From: Carboxylicivirga sp. M1479
GTDB taxonomy: Bacteria; Bacteroidota; Bacteroidia; Bacteroidales; Marinilabiliaceae
Length of the DNA: 64,000 bases
Direction: 5' to 3'
NCBI RefSeq assembly: GCF_007097485.1
Contig: NZ_VKDE01000016.1
Span: 124,001 to 188,000 of the forward strand
Below, one piece after another: positions 18,001 to 27,024 of the stretch. The notes beneath the pieces were generated by a model, which saw only the letters and a program-made list of their open reading frames with translations, was not told where the DNA came from and searched no databases. The position numbers and the translations under genes were made by a program. Within the stretch, counting starts at the first letter, position 1; each line of letters starts with the position of its first letter.

Positions 18001-19128
18001 ATGAATATATTTATAAACGGAAATTCATTAAAAGCGTTTACTTCTGGCACTCCACAACGGGGGCTAATAAAAGCATTGTGTTTATTACGCAGTGATGATA
18101 AATTCACTGTTTTTGTAAGTATGGATGCGGAAGCATTACAGCTTTCAGATTATTGGAATTCGCTAAGAAATATTAATAATGTTAATATTGTGAGTAATTT
18201 GAGTTCACAAAGAAATATTAATATCAAAAAGCTATTTGGAATCAAAAACTATCAATCTTGGCCCAAAGGATTTGATTTTTATTTGAGCCCAGGAATGCCA
18301 GAATACTTTAACAAAAAACAACAACCCAGTATTTCTACTGTTGCAGATTTATCAAGCATTAATGCTCCAGAAACAAGTAGTCTAAAATGGCATGGTAATC
18401 GTATCTTCAAAAATACTCTCAAATGGTGTATGAAGAGCAATTCGATGATAGGTGCTATATCAAACTTTACCAGAGATGAGTTAATTGAGAAATACCCTGC
18501 ACAGAAAGAGCTATTTTTTAGCTTACATAATGGAATTGAAGATTTCTGGTTCGATGATAAATATGAAACTAATGAGCTGACAAATAATTATAAAACCCAA
18601 AACTATTGGGTATGGTGGGGTTTTGGCAGTAACCGGAAAAATTTGGGACGCTTGCTAGAAGCCTACTCAGAACTTAAAACTGAAAATCATCCACTACCCC
18701 AACTGCTATTAATTGGTGAAATAGCAGCTAACCAACTTCCCGTAAAAGATCAAATTAACAATAGTACGTGTGTTGAACTGGTTCCTTTTCAAGAGGCTTT
18801 AAGTCTAAAAGAGTTGGTACGTAATAGTAAAGGCTTGCTGTTTCCCTCCTTATACGAAGGCTTTGGTTTACCAATCATTGAAACCTATTCACAAGGCCGC
18901 CCGGTATTATATGGTAACTGTACATCCATGCCTGAGGTTGCATCTGAATATGGTATACCTGTTGATTCCTTAGATGTTAAATCGATAAAAACGGGCCTTT
19001 TAAAAATGAGCCAATTCGAAATATCTAAAGAATACGAGGAACTGGTAAAAAAGTATGCTTCACAATTTACCTATCAAAACGCAGCGCAACAGCTTTCTAA
19101 ACTTATAGATCAACTTAGCACACAATAA
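18001..19128 (+). CDS. Family 4 glycosyltransferase
   Basis: 375 aa. GT-B fold with the C-terminal nucleotide-sugar site GLLFPSLYEGFGLPIIETYSQGRP and CTSMPEVASEYG, the classic E-x7-E stretch of GT4. The N-terminal domain is divergent. It is immediately followed (next base) by the family 2 transferase, so the two are probably co-translated. Confidence 0.82.
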   Translation: MNIFINGNSLKAFTSGTPQRGLIKALCLLRSDDKFTVFVSMDAEALQLSDYWNSLRNINNVNIVSNLSSQRNINIKKLFGIKNYQSWPKGFDFYLSPGMPEYFNKKQQPSISTVADLSSINAPETSSLKWHGNRIFKNTLKWCMKSNSMIGAISNFTRDELIEKYPAQKELFFSLHNGIEDFWFDDKYETNELTNNYKTQNYWVWWGFGSNRKNLGRLLEAYSELKTENHPLPQLLLIGEIAANQLPVKDQINNSTCVELVPFQEALSLKELVRNSKGLLFPSLYEGFGLPIIETYSQGRPVLYGNCTSMPEVASEYGIPVDSLDVKSIKTGLLKMSQFEISKEYEELVKKYASQFTYQNAAQQLSKLIDQLSTQ

Positions 19129-20091
19129 ATGCAATTATCCGTCATTATACCGACACTAGGTCGAAAAGAAGAAGTTTATAATACCTTATTCGATTTGGGC
19201 AAGCAAAATTTGGATCATCATATCTGGGAGTGTTTATTGATTGCTCAATCTGATACTGATTTAGATCGATTAAAAACAATTGCTACTCAACATCAAATAA
19301 ACTTAAGAGTTTTTTATTCTAAAGCGCCCAATGCCAGTTTAGCACGCAATATTGGGCTATTGGAGGCAAAAGGTGAGATTGTTCTTTTTTTGGATGATGA
19401 TTTGATAATTGAAAGCCAGGACTTTCTAGAAAGTCACCTTAAAAATTACGATGACAATGCATTACCAGGTGTTTATGGTCAGATTAAAGATCCTGGCATA
19501 GCATTACGCACATCACGGCATAAAAAAAGTTACCACCCCCGGGTGGGTTGGCTTTTTTTTCCACCCAACTTTAATACTAAATGTAAAGTTATTAATGGAA
19601 CATCCTGTAATCTATCTGTTCGTCGCTCTTTTGCATTCGCTGTTGGCGGAATGGATTATAATTTTGGGAAAGGCGCTCACCGGGAAGAAAGTGATTTTTG
19701 TTTGCGTTTAACTAAAAAATATGGTTCACTTATTTTTGATTCCCAAGCAGGTGTAATTCACTTAGGTGCAGCTGCCGGAGGGTGTCGCAATTGGGGCAAG
19801 AACGAAGGCATTCACCCTATTCATCATGTTTTTGGTGAGTGGTATTTTATACTTAGGGGACTGTTTAAGCATCATACTATTAAATGGTATGACTTACATT
19901 ACCATCTTGGAGTACTTTTCTTGCGCCAAATATGGAATAAAGCAAATAGGCAACACCCAATAGTTATACCTAAAGCAATTAGTAGAAGTGTTAAAGGTTT
20001 TTTCATGGCAATAGGTAAACTTAATTATCAACAAAAGCACTTATTGCCTGAAGCTTATAATTACAAGATACTCTTGGAATATGCCATTTGA
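19129..20091 (+). CDS. Family 2 glycosyltransferase
   Basis: 320 aa. GT-A N-terminus LSVIIPTLGRKEEVYNTL, ASLARNIGLLEAKGEIVLFLDDD with the metal-binding acidic triplet, and GTSCNLSVRR followed by GAHREESDFCLRL, where the catalytic base is expected. The C-terminal 90 residues are basic and may sit on the membrane. The gene overlaps the polymerase gene by 11 bases. Confidence 0.83.
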   Translation: MQLSVIIPTLGRKEEVYNTLFDLGKQNLDHHIWECLLIAQSDTDLDRLKTIATQHQINLRVFYSKAPNASLARNIGLLEAKGEIVLFLDDDLIIESQDFLESHLKNYDDNALPGVYGQIKDPGIALRTSRHKKSYHPRVGWLFFPPNFNTKCKVINGTSCNLSVRRSFAFAVGGMDYNFGKGAHREESDFCLRLTKKYGSLIFDSQAGVIHLGAAAGGCRNWGKNEGIHPIHHVFGEWYFILRGLFKHHTIKWYDLHYHLGVLFLRQIWNKANRQHPIVIPKAISRSVKGFFMAIGKLNYQQKHLLPEAYNYKILLEYAI

Positions 20092-21466
20092 ACAAATATC
20101 TAAACTAGGTCTTTGGGTGTTTTTATTCTTGGGTTTCTATTTTTACCAGAAGAATAAGTTCTACTCTTTATTTGTATTATTACTTATTTCATTTGGCTTA
20201 AATGCTTTTACCGCTTTAGCTGGTACACTTTGGTTCCCATACAAAGTGGTCATGTTTGCAACAAGCCTTTTCGCATTTAAGTATAGTAATAAGTATAACA
20301 AATCCACCATCCTTAAACCATATTATTTATTAATAGTACTTTCCTCTACGGTGGCATGGATTGCAACACCTAATGTCCCTGGAGTTACCTTTTTACAGGG
20401 GCCAATGATGCGCCCAGTTGTCCAAGCTTATACATATGTAACAATGGCCTTAATGGTGCCATTTATTACATCTGTTATTAATTCAGAGCATAGATTAAGT
20501 TGGAGCCTTAAAGCTTATTTTTTTTTAAGTGAGTTTATTATTGCTGTCGGCCTCATTCACTTTGTTTTCATTCTCCTTGGATTACCATTTTTACCAATAC
20601 TTCGCCCGGGTGGAGAGGCTAGTGAGTTTGCTGCTTTTGGTCTACAAGGTACGGTGGTTAATCGCATATATGGTCTATCTGGTGAACCCAAGACACTAGC
20701 TACATTTATTTTACCATACATTTTTATTAGTTTCTACAACTATATCGAAGGAAATTATAACAAAGGAAGGATATTTCATATAACTGCATTAGTTGTTTCC
20801 TTCATAGTAATGGTTTATACCTTTTCATCAGCCATCCTAATTTCAGCTGGCATTGGTCTAATAATTATACCATATTTATTTCGGCATCGTTTTGGCTCAA
20901 AGATTTTGCAATATACTGTAATCATTAGTATTGTGGGGTATGTATTCATGCAATCTGGCGATTCATTTACTGCACATTCTAAGACAACAAGTATTGAGAA
21001 TAAAGAAAGTTTAAGTATGATGGATGTTTTATATGAACGCTCCTTTGGTAGGGTTGAAAAAGAAAGTGAAGAGCGCTATGAGTCAGTTGCTCTTGATTAT
21101 ATGTATAACGTAGCACCAGAGTTTTTACTCACAGGTTTTGGATTAGGTATGTATAATTATCACTTACCACTACCTAAGCATGGCCGTGGTGTAGAGCCTA
21201 TAGATTCTGGTTGGGTGGTCATATTAATGGATTTAGGTCTTTTGGGATTTTTATTTTTCTTTTCAATTTATAATTATATCAATAAACTTAAAAACGACAA
21301 TAAATTTTATAATAATATCATCCTTAATAGTTATCTCATAGGCGGTATTGTTGGCTTTCTTACACATATTGGTAATAATGGTCTTTATCAAATATTCCTA
21401 TTCCTTGGACTTTCCATGGCAGCATATAACGTAATTATAGTATCACAATCAAAAAATGGAGCCTAA
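20081..21466 (+). CDS. O-antigen/polysaccharide polymerase, Wzy-like membrane protein
   Basis: 461 aa with about ten to twelve hydrophobic segments spread over the whole length, and a large loop (about 300-370) containing SFGRVEKESEERYESVALDY. The loop GLGMYNYHLPLPKHGRG precedes DSGWVVILMDLGLLGFLFF, a pattern often seen in O-antigen ligase/polymerase (Wzy_C) proteins. Such proteins join repeat units in the periplasm. Sequence conservation in the family is low, so the call rests on topology and position. Confidence 0.72.
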   Translation: MPFEQISKLGLWVFLFLGFYFYQKNKFYSLFVLLLISFGLNAFTALAGTLWFPYKVVMFATSLFAFKYSNKYNKSTILKPYYLLIVLSSTVAWIATPNVPGVTFLQGPMMRPVVQAYTYVTMALMVPFITSVINSEHRLSWSLKAYFFLSEFIIAVGLIHFVFILLGLPFLPILRPGGEASEFAAFGLQGTVVNRIYGLSGEPKTLATFILPYIFISFYNYIEGNYNKGRIFHITALVVSFIVMVYTFSSAILISAGIGLIIIPYLFRHRFGSKILQYTVIISIVGYVFMQSGDSFTAHSKTTSIENKESLSMMDVLYERSFGRVEKESEERYESVALDYMYNVAPEFLLTGFGLGMYNYHLPLPKHGRGVEPIDSGWVVILMDLGLLGFLFFFSIYNYINKLKNDNKFYNNIILNSYLIGGIVGFLTHIGNNGLYQIFLFLGLSMAAYNVIIVSQSKNGA

Positions 21467-21815
21467 TTTTATCTGTATAAACGTTCACTATTCAGATGGT
21501 CATTATCTTGAGTCTATTGAGTTGTCGGGAGTTTTATGAGGAAACCGGTATGCGGGAAGCGGTATGAAAGAAACCGGTATGACGGGAAATCGGTATGAAA
21601 GAAACCGGTATGACGGGAACACGGTATGTTGGTATTCGGATATGATGGTACTAAGGAATTATACCGGTACACCGGCAAACCGAAACACCATCAAACCGTC
21701 ATATTGCAACACCGATTACTGATTACCTCAAACCAAAAAAAAACGATATACCATCACACCAATGTTTTTCTGAAACACCTTAAACCGAATAACGGTACAC
21801 TACAAACCGATTACT
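21467..21815 (+). repeat. GGTATG-rich then CAAACC-rich degenerate repeat tract
   Basis: After about 70 plain bases, 21537-21645 is built of imperfect CCGGTATGACGGGAA units. From 21650 the sequence switches to roughly complementary CAAACCGTCA/CACACC words up to the ATG at 21816. A transcript could fold back on itself. A shorter GGTATG block followed by a CAAACC block comes after the gene. Confidence 0.7.
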
Positions 21816-22169
21816 ATGGGAAATTTCAAAGAATTAAAAGTTTGGCAAGAGGCAAAAGACCTTTCTGTTTCAGTCTATCGATTAACAAGTGATGGTAAAT
21901 TAGCTGCTGACTATGGTTTAAAAGATCAAATGCAAAGATCTGCTGTTTCTGTACCGTCAAATATTGCAGAAGGTGATGAGTTGGATACCAACAAACAAGC
22001 AGTACGTCATTTTTATATTGCTAAAGGATCTTGTGCAGAATTAGAAACACAGTTAATCATCGCCTATGAAATTGACTATATTGGAAAAGAAGTACTAGAT
22101 ACCCTTTCTGATAAATGCCAAAAGATATCAGCCATGCTTAGAAAACTAATTAATGCAAGAAGTAGTTAG
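21816..22169 (+). CDS. Four-helix-bundle protein, S23/23S rRNA intervening-sequence family
   Basis: 117 aa, the usual length. Family signatures are FKELKVWQEAKDLSVSVY at the N-terminus, LKDQMQRSAVSVPSNIAEG in the middle and HFYIAKGSCAELETQL. These proteins occur inside 23S rRNA intervening sequences and, as here, as stand-alone genes in surface-polysaccharide loci; their biochemical role is not known. Related Avd proteins assist diversity-generating retroelements, but no reverse transcriptase is seen here. The gene is enclosed by degenerate GGTATG/CAAACC repeats on both sides. Confidence 0.85.
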   Translation: MGNFKELKVWQEAKDLSVSVYRLTSDGKLAADYGLKDQMQRSAVSVPSNIAEGDELDTNKQAVRHFYIAKGSCAELETQLIIAYEIDYIGKEVLDTLSDKCQKISAMLRKLINARSS

Positions 22170-22347
22170 TACGGTATGTAGTTTACGGCTAATCGGTATG
22201 CGGTAAAAAACCGTCAAACCATAATACCGTCAAACCCCACACCGACAAACCGTCACACCACAAACCGATTTACAATCACACCGACATACCATCATACCCC
22301 AAACCCACATACCATTCATCCGTCAAACCGCAAACCGTTTTTTTACC
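22170..22347 (+). repeat. GGTATG then CAAACC degenerate repeat tract
   Basis: A short GGTATG part (22170-22205) followed by a CCGTCAAACC/ACATACC part to the ATG at 22348. On the plus strand G occurs almost only in CCG words. Same vocabulary as 21537-21815, so the S23 gene sits between two fold-back tracts. Confidence 0.68.
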
Positions 22348-23379
22348 ATGAAAATATTATTCCTATACACTGAATTAGCTGGCTACGTCATGAGTTGCTT
22401 TGGTGCCTTAGCTGCTAAAAATGTAGAAGTCCATGTTGTACGCTGGCCGGTCAATAAAGAAGCACCCTTTGAGTTTGATATACCCGAGGGTGTGACTATT
22501 TATGACAGAACAAACTATACAAATGATGGCTTGCTTGAATTGGTTAAAGAAATTAACCCAGATAAGATCATCACGAGTGGCTGGATTGATAAGGGCTATT
22601 TAAAAGTATGCCGTCAATTTAAAGGTAAGATACCAACGGTATTAACGCTTGACAACCACTGGTTTGGTAATACCAAACAGCAGCTTATGCGTTTATTAGC
22701 GCCTTTTTATATCAAACGTCACTTTTCGCATGCCTGGGTACCGGGTGAGCCACAGGCTGTTTATGCACGTAAACTTGGTTTTGGTAATAATATACATACT
22801 GGTTTTTATAGTGCGGACACCAATCATTTCAAAGATATATTTGCAACAAAACAACGCAGCACTGACTTACCCAAACGCTTTATATATGTGGGTCGTTATA
22901 TCCCTGCAAAAGGCTTAGACTTACTGTTTGATGCCTTTATTGAGATTCAGAATGAACAAGTTAGTGAATGGGAATTGTGGTGCTTGGGAGCAGGTGAACT
23001 TTACGACCAGCGCCCACTTCATCCTCAAATAAAACACCATGGTTTTGTGCAACCAGCTCAAATGAACTCATTATTGAATGAGACCGGTGTTTTTGTTTTG
23101 CCCAGCCGCTTTGAGCCTTGGGGGGTGGTGGTGCATGAGATGGCCGTGGCTGGCTTTCCCATGATATGCTCTTCTGCTATTGGATCGGTAAGCGACTTTC
23201 TGAAAGATGGTAAGAACGGTTATATTTTTGAAAATGAAAGTAAAGAAAGCCTTAAGCAGGCACTACGCAAAATAATGGAACTGGATCAGAAGCAACTCCA
23301 ACAAATGAGTAGTGCTTCACACCAATTAGGACTGCAACATACACCTGAAAAATGGGCGGAGACAGTAATTGGGATTTAA
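22348..23379 (+). CDS. Family 4 glycosyltransferase
   Basis: 343 aa. C-terminal domain with RFIYVGRYIPAKGLDLLFDA, the loop LPSRFEPWGVVVHEMAVAGF and CSSAIGSVSDFL, typical of GT4. The N-terminus KILFLYTELAGYVMSCFGAL resembles Bacteroidota members of the same group. It is isolated from its neighbours by repeat tracts, so it may have its own promoter or rely on read-through. Confidence 0.82.
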   Translation: MKILFLYTELAGYVMSCFGALAAKNVEVHVVRWPVNKEAPFEFDIPEGVTIYDRTNYTNDGLLELVKEINPDKIITSGWIDKGYLKVCRQFKGKIPTVLTLDNHWFGNTKQQLMRLLAPFYIKRHFSHAWVPGEPQAVYARKLGFGNNIHTGFYSADTNHFKDIFATKQRSTDLPKRFIYVGRYIPAKGLDLLFDAFIEIQNEQVSEWELWCLGAGELYDQRPLHPQIKHHGFVQPAQMNSLLNETGVFVLPSRFEPWGVVVHEMAVAGFPMICSSAIGSVSDFLKDGKNGYIFENESKESLKQALRKIMELDQKQLQQMSSASHQLGLQHTPEKWAETVIGI

Positions 23380-23830
23380 GGTCATTAGTTTAATGGCAGC
23401 GTAAATGAGTAGTCGTTATAAGTTAAACATACTGTGTTTTTAAAATAGGTTTTACTCATAAGAAACGAGCCATGAGAACAGTTTCTCACACAGGAGCATG
23501 ATTAATTTTGGCGAGTTCCATGTGGCAATTAAAAACAAAATATAAACACATGAAAACCTATCTATATGAATGCCGTGCTGTTCGGTTCATCAGCCATTGC
23601 AATATAGTGGGGAGCTTAAATACGAATTGTCAATCATTCCCCTCCCTAAATTTAGGCGGGGTGGTATTACTATATTAAAACCACCTCCCCTCGCCAAAGA
23701 CGAGGTACTCCTCCTTAGAAAGGAGGAGAGCTGATTGCCGGCATGTAAAATGTTTTACCAATGATCAACCCTACAACCTAAGACCCATTGACCTAACGAC
23801 CCAATCCCAACCCCTACAAACTAAAAAATC
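23380..23830. repeat. Gene-free spacer with structured element and REP-like hairpins
   Basis: Holds a minus-strand copy of the structured element (23456-23524) and a REP-like hairpin pair near 23685-23735 (CCTCG...CGAGG, then CTCCTCC...GGAGGAG) with CCCTCCCTAAATTTAGGCGGGG before it. Last comes a G-poor GACCTAACGACCC tract from about 23764 to the asnB ATG. No coding potential seen. Confidence 0.6.
23456..23524 (-). ncRNA. Copy 6 of the covarying-hairpin element
   Basis: Reverse-strand copy of the element described at 48218. The central hairpin is TGAGAA-ACTG-TTCTCA, a perfect six-pair stem. The 5' arm CACATGGAAC is intact; the 3' arm GTTTC is followed by TTATG, so the outer stem is interrupted. 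Confidence 0.4.
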
Positions 23831-25687
23831 ATGTGTGGAATAAACGGAATATTTTCTCATAATAAACAAACCTACATACCTCAAGTAGAATTGATGAACA
23901 AGGCCATGGAGCATCGTGGCCCCGATGATCATGGGATACACAGCGCCGACCATATCACCTTAGGGCATCAGCGCCTTTCAATTATTGATTTATCAGATGC
24001 TGGCCATCAACCGATGCATTCAGCCGATGCGCAGCTAACGATTGTCTTCAATGGTGAGATATATAATTTTGCCGAGATTAGGAAAGAGCTGAACTATCCT
24101 TTTCAATCACATAGTGATACCGAAGTTATATTGGCTGCCTGGCAGCAATGGGGTATTAAATGTTTAGATAGGTTTAATGGCATGTTTGCCTTTGCCGTTT
24201 GGGATCACACAAAAAATGAATTAACAGTTGTAAGAGACCGTTTGGGTATCAAGCCTTTGTATTATCACTACGACGGTCAACAATTGGTTTTCTCGTCCGA
24301 GATCAGGTCTTTGTTAGCCAGTGAGTTGATTGACCGTCAGATTGATACGGAAGGCCTCAATGATTACTTGCGTTACCAAACCGTGCAGGCTCCCAATACC
24401 ATCTTAAAAGATGTATGGATGCTTGAACCTGGTTCGTACATGATCATTTCACAAGGTAATACTGAACTTAAAAAAGACAGATGGTGGCACATTGATCACT
24501 GTCAAACAGAGGTGCCGGATAGCTACGAAGACTTAAAAGAAGAGGTGCGCCATCGTTTTTATCAGTCGGTGCAACGCCGCTTAGTAGCCGATGTACCTTT
24601 TGGAGCGTTCCTATCAGGAGGTATTGATTCCAGTGCTGTGGTGGGTGCCATGGCACACAGCTCCAACAGACAGGTGAAGACTTTTAATATTTCATTTGCC
24701 GAAAAAGAATTTAGCGAAGCTAAGTATGCAGCTCATATTGCTCAAATTCACCAGACGGATCATACCGAGATAAATTTAAGTCCCAATGATTTTCTGAATG
24801 AGCTGCCCAATGCACTCAATGCCATTGACCACCCATCAGGCGATGGTCCCAACACCTGGATGGTATCAAAGGTAACACGTGAAGCAGGTGTCACCATGGC
24901 TTTATCAGGCTTAGGTGGTGATGAGCTGTTTGCAGGTTACGCTATTTTTAACCGCATGGCAAAGCTGGATAAGAACCAAAGTCTTTGGAAACTACCCAAG
25001 AGTCTGCGACAATTAATGGGTGCTGGACTGCAAAAGGTAAAACCAGGTGTTGCTTCTGATAAGGTTAAGGCTATACTGAGTCAGACCAACTATGATTTTA
25101 CGTCGCAATACGCTATTTCACGTCAGGTTTTGTTGGATAACAGAGTGGGTGAACTGTTATCATCAGACATTTCAGGTCACCACCTTCCTGTGACTTTATT
25201 AAACCAGTTTAACCTTGGTGACAAGTCTTTACTCACTAAAGTATCCATCTCCGAGATAAGCACTTACATGCAAAATGTACTTCTGCGCGATAGCGACCAG
25301 ATGAGTATGGCCCATGCCTTGGAAGTACGTGTTCCCTTTCTTGATCATGAGCTGGTAGAGTTGTTGCTGTCAGTGCCTGATGCCATGAAGTACCCGCATA
25401 CACCTAAAAAGCTGTTGGTAGACTCCTTGTCTGACCTCTTACCTGATTACATAGTTAATAGACCCAAGATGGGTTTTGTATTCCCATGGAGTGAATGGCT
25501 GAAAAAGGATCTCTTTGAATTAGCTGATCACCATATTAAACAGTTGGCATTGCGCCCTTATTTCAATGCGGCAGCAGTTACAAACTTATGGGCCAAATTC
25601 AACAGCGGCGACCCATCGCTTACCTACTCACGCATATGGCCTCTTGTAGTCTTGAACCACTGGATGGAAACCAATCGGATATCATAA
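23831..25687 (+). CDS. asnB: Asparagine synthase-type amidotransferase (glutamine-hydrolysing)
   Basis: 618 aa. MCGINGIF provides the N-terminal nucleophilic Cys of class II glutamine amidotransferases, with HRGPDDHG and GHQRLSIIDLS. The synthetase domain has the PP-loop FLSGGIDSSAVVG, GLGGDELFAGY, and RDSDQMSMAHALEVRVPFLDHELVE-type sequence near the C-terminus. In polysaccharide loci such enzymes (for example WbpS) often amidate uronic acids rather than make asparagine. With wecB-wecC in the locus, UDP-ManNAcA or the polymer is a plausible acceptor; this is inference. Confidence 0.87.
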   Translation: MCGINGIFSHNKQTYIPQVELMNKAMEHRGPDDHGIHSADHITLGHQRLSIIDLSDAGHQPMHSADAQLTIVFNGEIYNFAEIRKELNYPFQSHSDTEVILAAWQQWGIKCLDRFNGMFAFAVWDHTKNELTVVRDRLGIKPLYYHYDGQQLVFSSEIRSLLASELIDRQIDTEGLNDYLRYQTVQAPNTILKDVWMLEPGSYMIISQGNTELKKDRWWHIDHCQTEVPDSYEDLKEEVRHRFYQSVQRRLVADVPFGAFLSGGIDSSAVVGAMAHSSNRQVKTFNISFAEKEFSEAKYAAHIAQIHQTDHTEINLSPNDFLNELPNALNAIDHPSGDGPNTWMVSKVTREAGVTMALSGLGGDELFAGYAIFNRMAKLDKNQSLWKLPKSLRQLMGAGLQKVKPGVASDKVKAILSQTNYDFTSQYAISRQVLLDNRVGELLSSDISGHHLPVTLLNQFNLGDKSLLTKVSISEISTYMQNVLLRDSDQMSMAHALEVRVPFLDHELVELLLSVPDAMKYPHTPKKLLVDSLSDLLPDYIVNRPKMGFVFPWSEWLKKDLFELADHHIKQLALRPYFNAAAVTNLWAKFNSGDPSLTYSRIWPLVVLNHWMETNRIS

Positions 25688-25785
25688 AGTAATTAGATAA
25701 ATAGGTCAATAGTTCATATCAAATTTACTATTGGCCTATGGTTCTATTAACCTAAAACCTATCTCCTACCGCCCTAAGGCCTATG

Positions 25786-27024
25786 CTACCGACCTAATAG
25801 TCTCCGATACTGCTCTTTTAACTTACTATTATTCACAAAGCCCTCTGCACGCTTTCGAGCTCCCTTGCACCACTCATTAAACTCTGGCTGCTCCATCTCC
25901 ACAAGGGCACTTAGCACCTGACACCAGGCACTACCCCCGGACTTCGAGCTTCGAGCTTCGGACATACTACTCTCTTCTCTCCTCTCACCATGTTCATCAT
26001 TGGACTTCGGACTTCGAGCAATGGACTCCAAAGAAATATCCCACCCACACTTATCTTTCTCCAACTCTCTCCACGGCGTTTGATCACTAATCAATACCGG
26101 TCGTCCCGCACTCAGGCTTTCCAGTATCACATGCCCAAAATTCTCCCCACGTGTAGGCATGTATAAAGCATGGTAATCTTGTATGGTCGTACCCACCAGG
26201 TCAGCCTCCACTGTTCCTTTGTGCTCTACCCTAATATTCTCAGGTAATTGATCCATAACAGCCTTACATTGCTGCCAGTATTCTTCGTTATAGATTTGTC
26301 CGTACAGGTCAAAGCTAATTGTACCCTTAAAGGCTTCTAACTCCGCCAATCGCTCCAAAGCAAACAAGGTATTCTTCTCCGGCGCTATACGTGCCAGGCT
26401 CACCAGCTTTAATTGACCTGGCTCCTTTTCTATTGTTTTAGTTGACGGTAAGTTCCTTTTCGGCAGGTTATCCGCTATTGATACATTTGATCTAGCACCT
26501 AAGACCTCTTTGATATCATTCTCTTCTTTTGTGTTAGTGGCATGAAACACCACCTTTTTATACAGTCCGGCCAGCTTCGCCAACTTTAGAAACAGACGTT
26601 TCTTCCCTCCTTTTACATCAATGGCACTGGGAGCCAGCATGCCCCTGCTTGCCACAATCACTTTTTGATTCTTCAATGCTTTAGCAATCATCAATGGCAG
26701 TATGGAGAATTTCCACGAGTACACACCGTTGATATAGATCACCTCAGGAGCGACCTCACTAATTAGCTGCTTAAAAGAGTGCTTGTTTTGATGGGCCACA
26801 TCAGAATAAAACACTTTTACTCCCTCCACGTACTCTTCCCAACAGTTACTTTTTACCGTATCGTAAGGTGTCGTCTCGGTGTAATCGGTATTCCGTGTCA
26901 CAATATAAAACTCATACTCCTCCTTTAGATACTCCACCATATTGGCCATGGAGCGCACCGGCCCCCCGGCTTTATAACCTGGTAAAAACCAATCGATAAA
27001 TATTAGTATTCTAGTTTTTTGCAT
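25786..27024 (-). CDS. Family 4 glycosyltransferase with repeat-derived in-frame insert
   Basis: 412 aa, on the opposite strand to the rest of the locus. The N-terminus IFIDWFLPGYKAGGPVRSMANM and the C-terminal YMPTRGENFGHVILESLSAGRPVL define a GT4 enzyme. Residues about 332-364 (between CGWDISLES and AWCQVLSAL) are a polar low-complexity stretch, SPKSNDEHGERREESS and following. Its DNA (25931-26029) looks like the degenerate spacer repeats (TTCGAGCTTCGGA and CTCTCTTCTCTCC words). The frame is kept, so the enzyme may still work with a surface loop added. Confidence 0.8.
   Translation of the reverse strand: MQKTRILIFIDWFLPGYKAGGPVRSMANMVEYLKEEYEFYIVTRNTDYTETTPYDTVKSNCWEEYVEGVKVFYSDVAHQNKHSFKQLISEVAPEVIYINGVYSWKFSILPLMIAKALKNQKVIVASRGMLAPSAIDVKGGKKRLFLKLAKLAGLYKKVVFHATNTKEENDIKEVLGARSNVSIADNLPKRNLPSTKTIEKEPGQLKLVSLARIAPEKNTLFALERLAELEAFKGTISFDLYGQIYNEEYWQQCKAVMDQLPENIRVEHKGTVEADLVGTTIQDYHALYMPTRGENFGHVILESLSAGRPVLISDQTPWRELEKDKCGWDISLESIARSPKSNDEHGERREESSMSEARSSKSGGSAWCQVLSALVEMEQPEFNEWCKGARKRAEGFVNNSKLKEQYRRLLGR

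Noticed and set aside
21816-22169. Diversity-generating retroelement based on the Avd-like protein
   Set aside because: No reverse transcriptase, no template/variable repeat pair; the protein fits the general S23 family.
21537-22347. Possible CRISPR array around the S23 gene
   Set aside because: Repeat words are 6-12 bases, degenerate and irregularly spaced, with no unique spacers of constant length and no cas genes.
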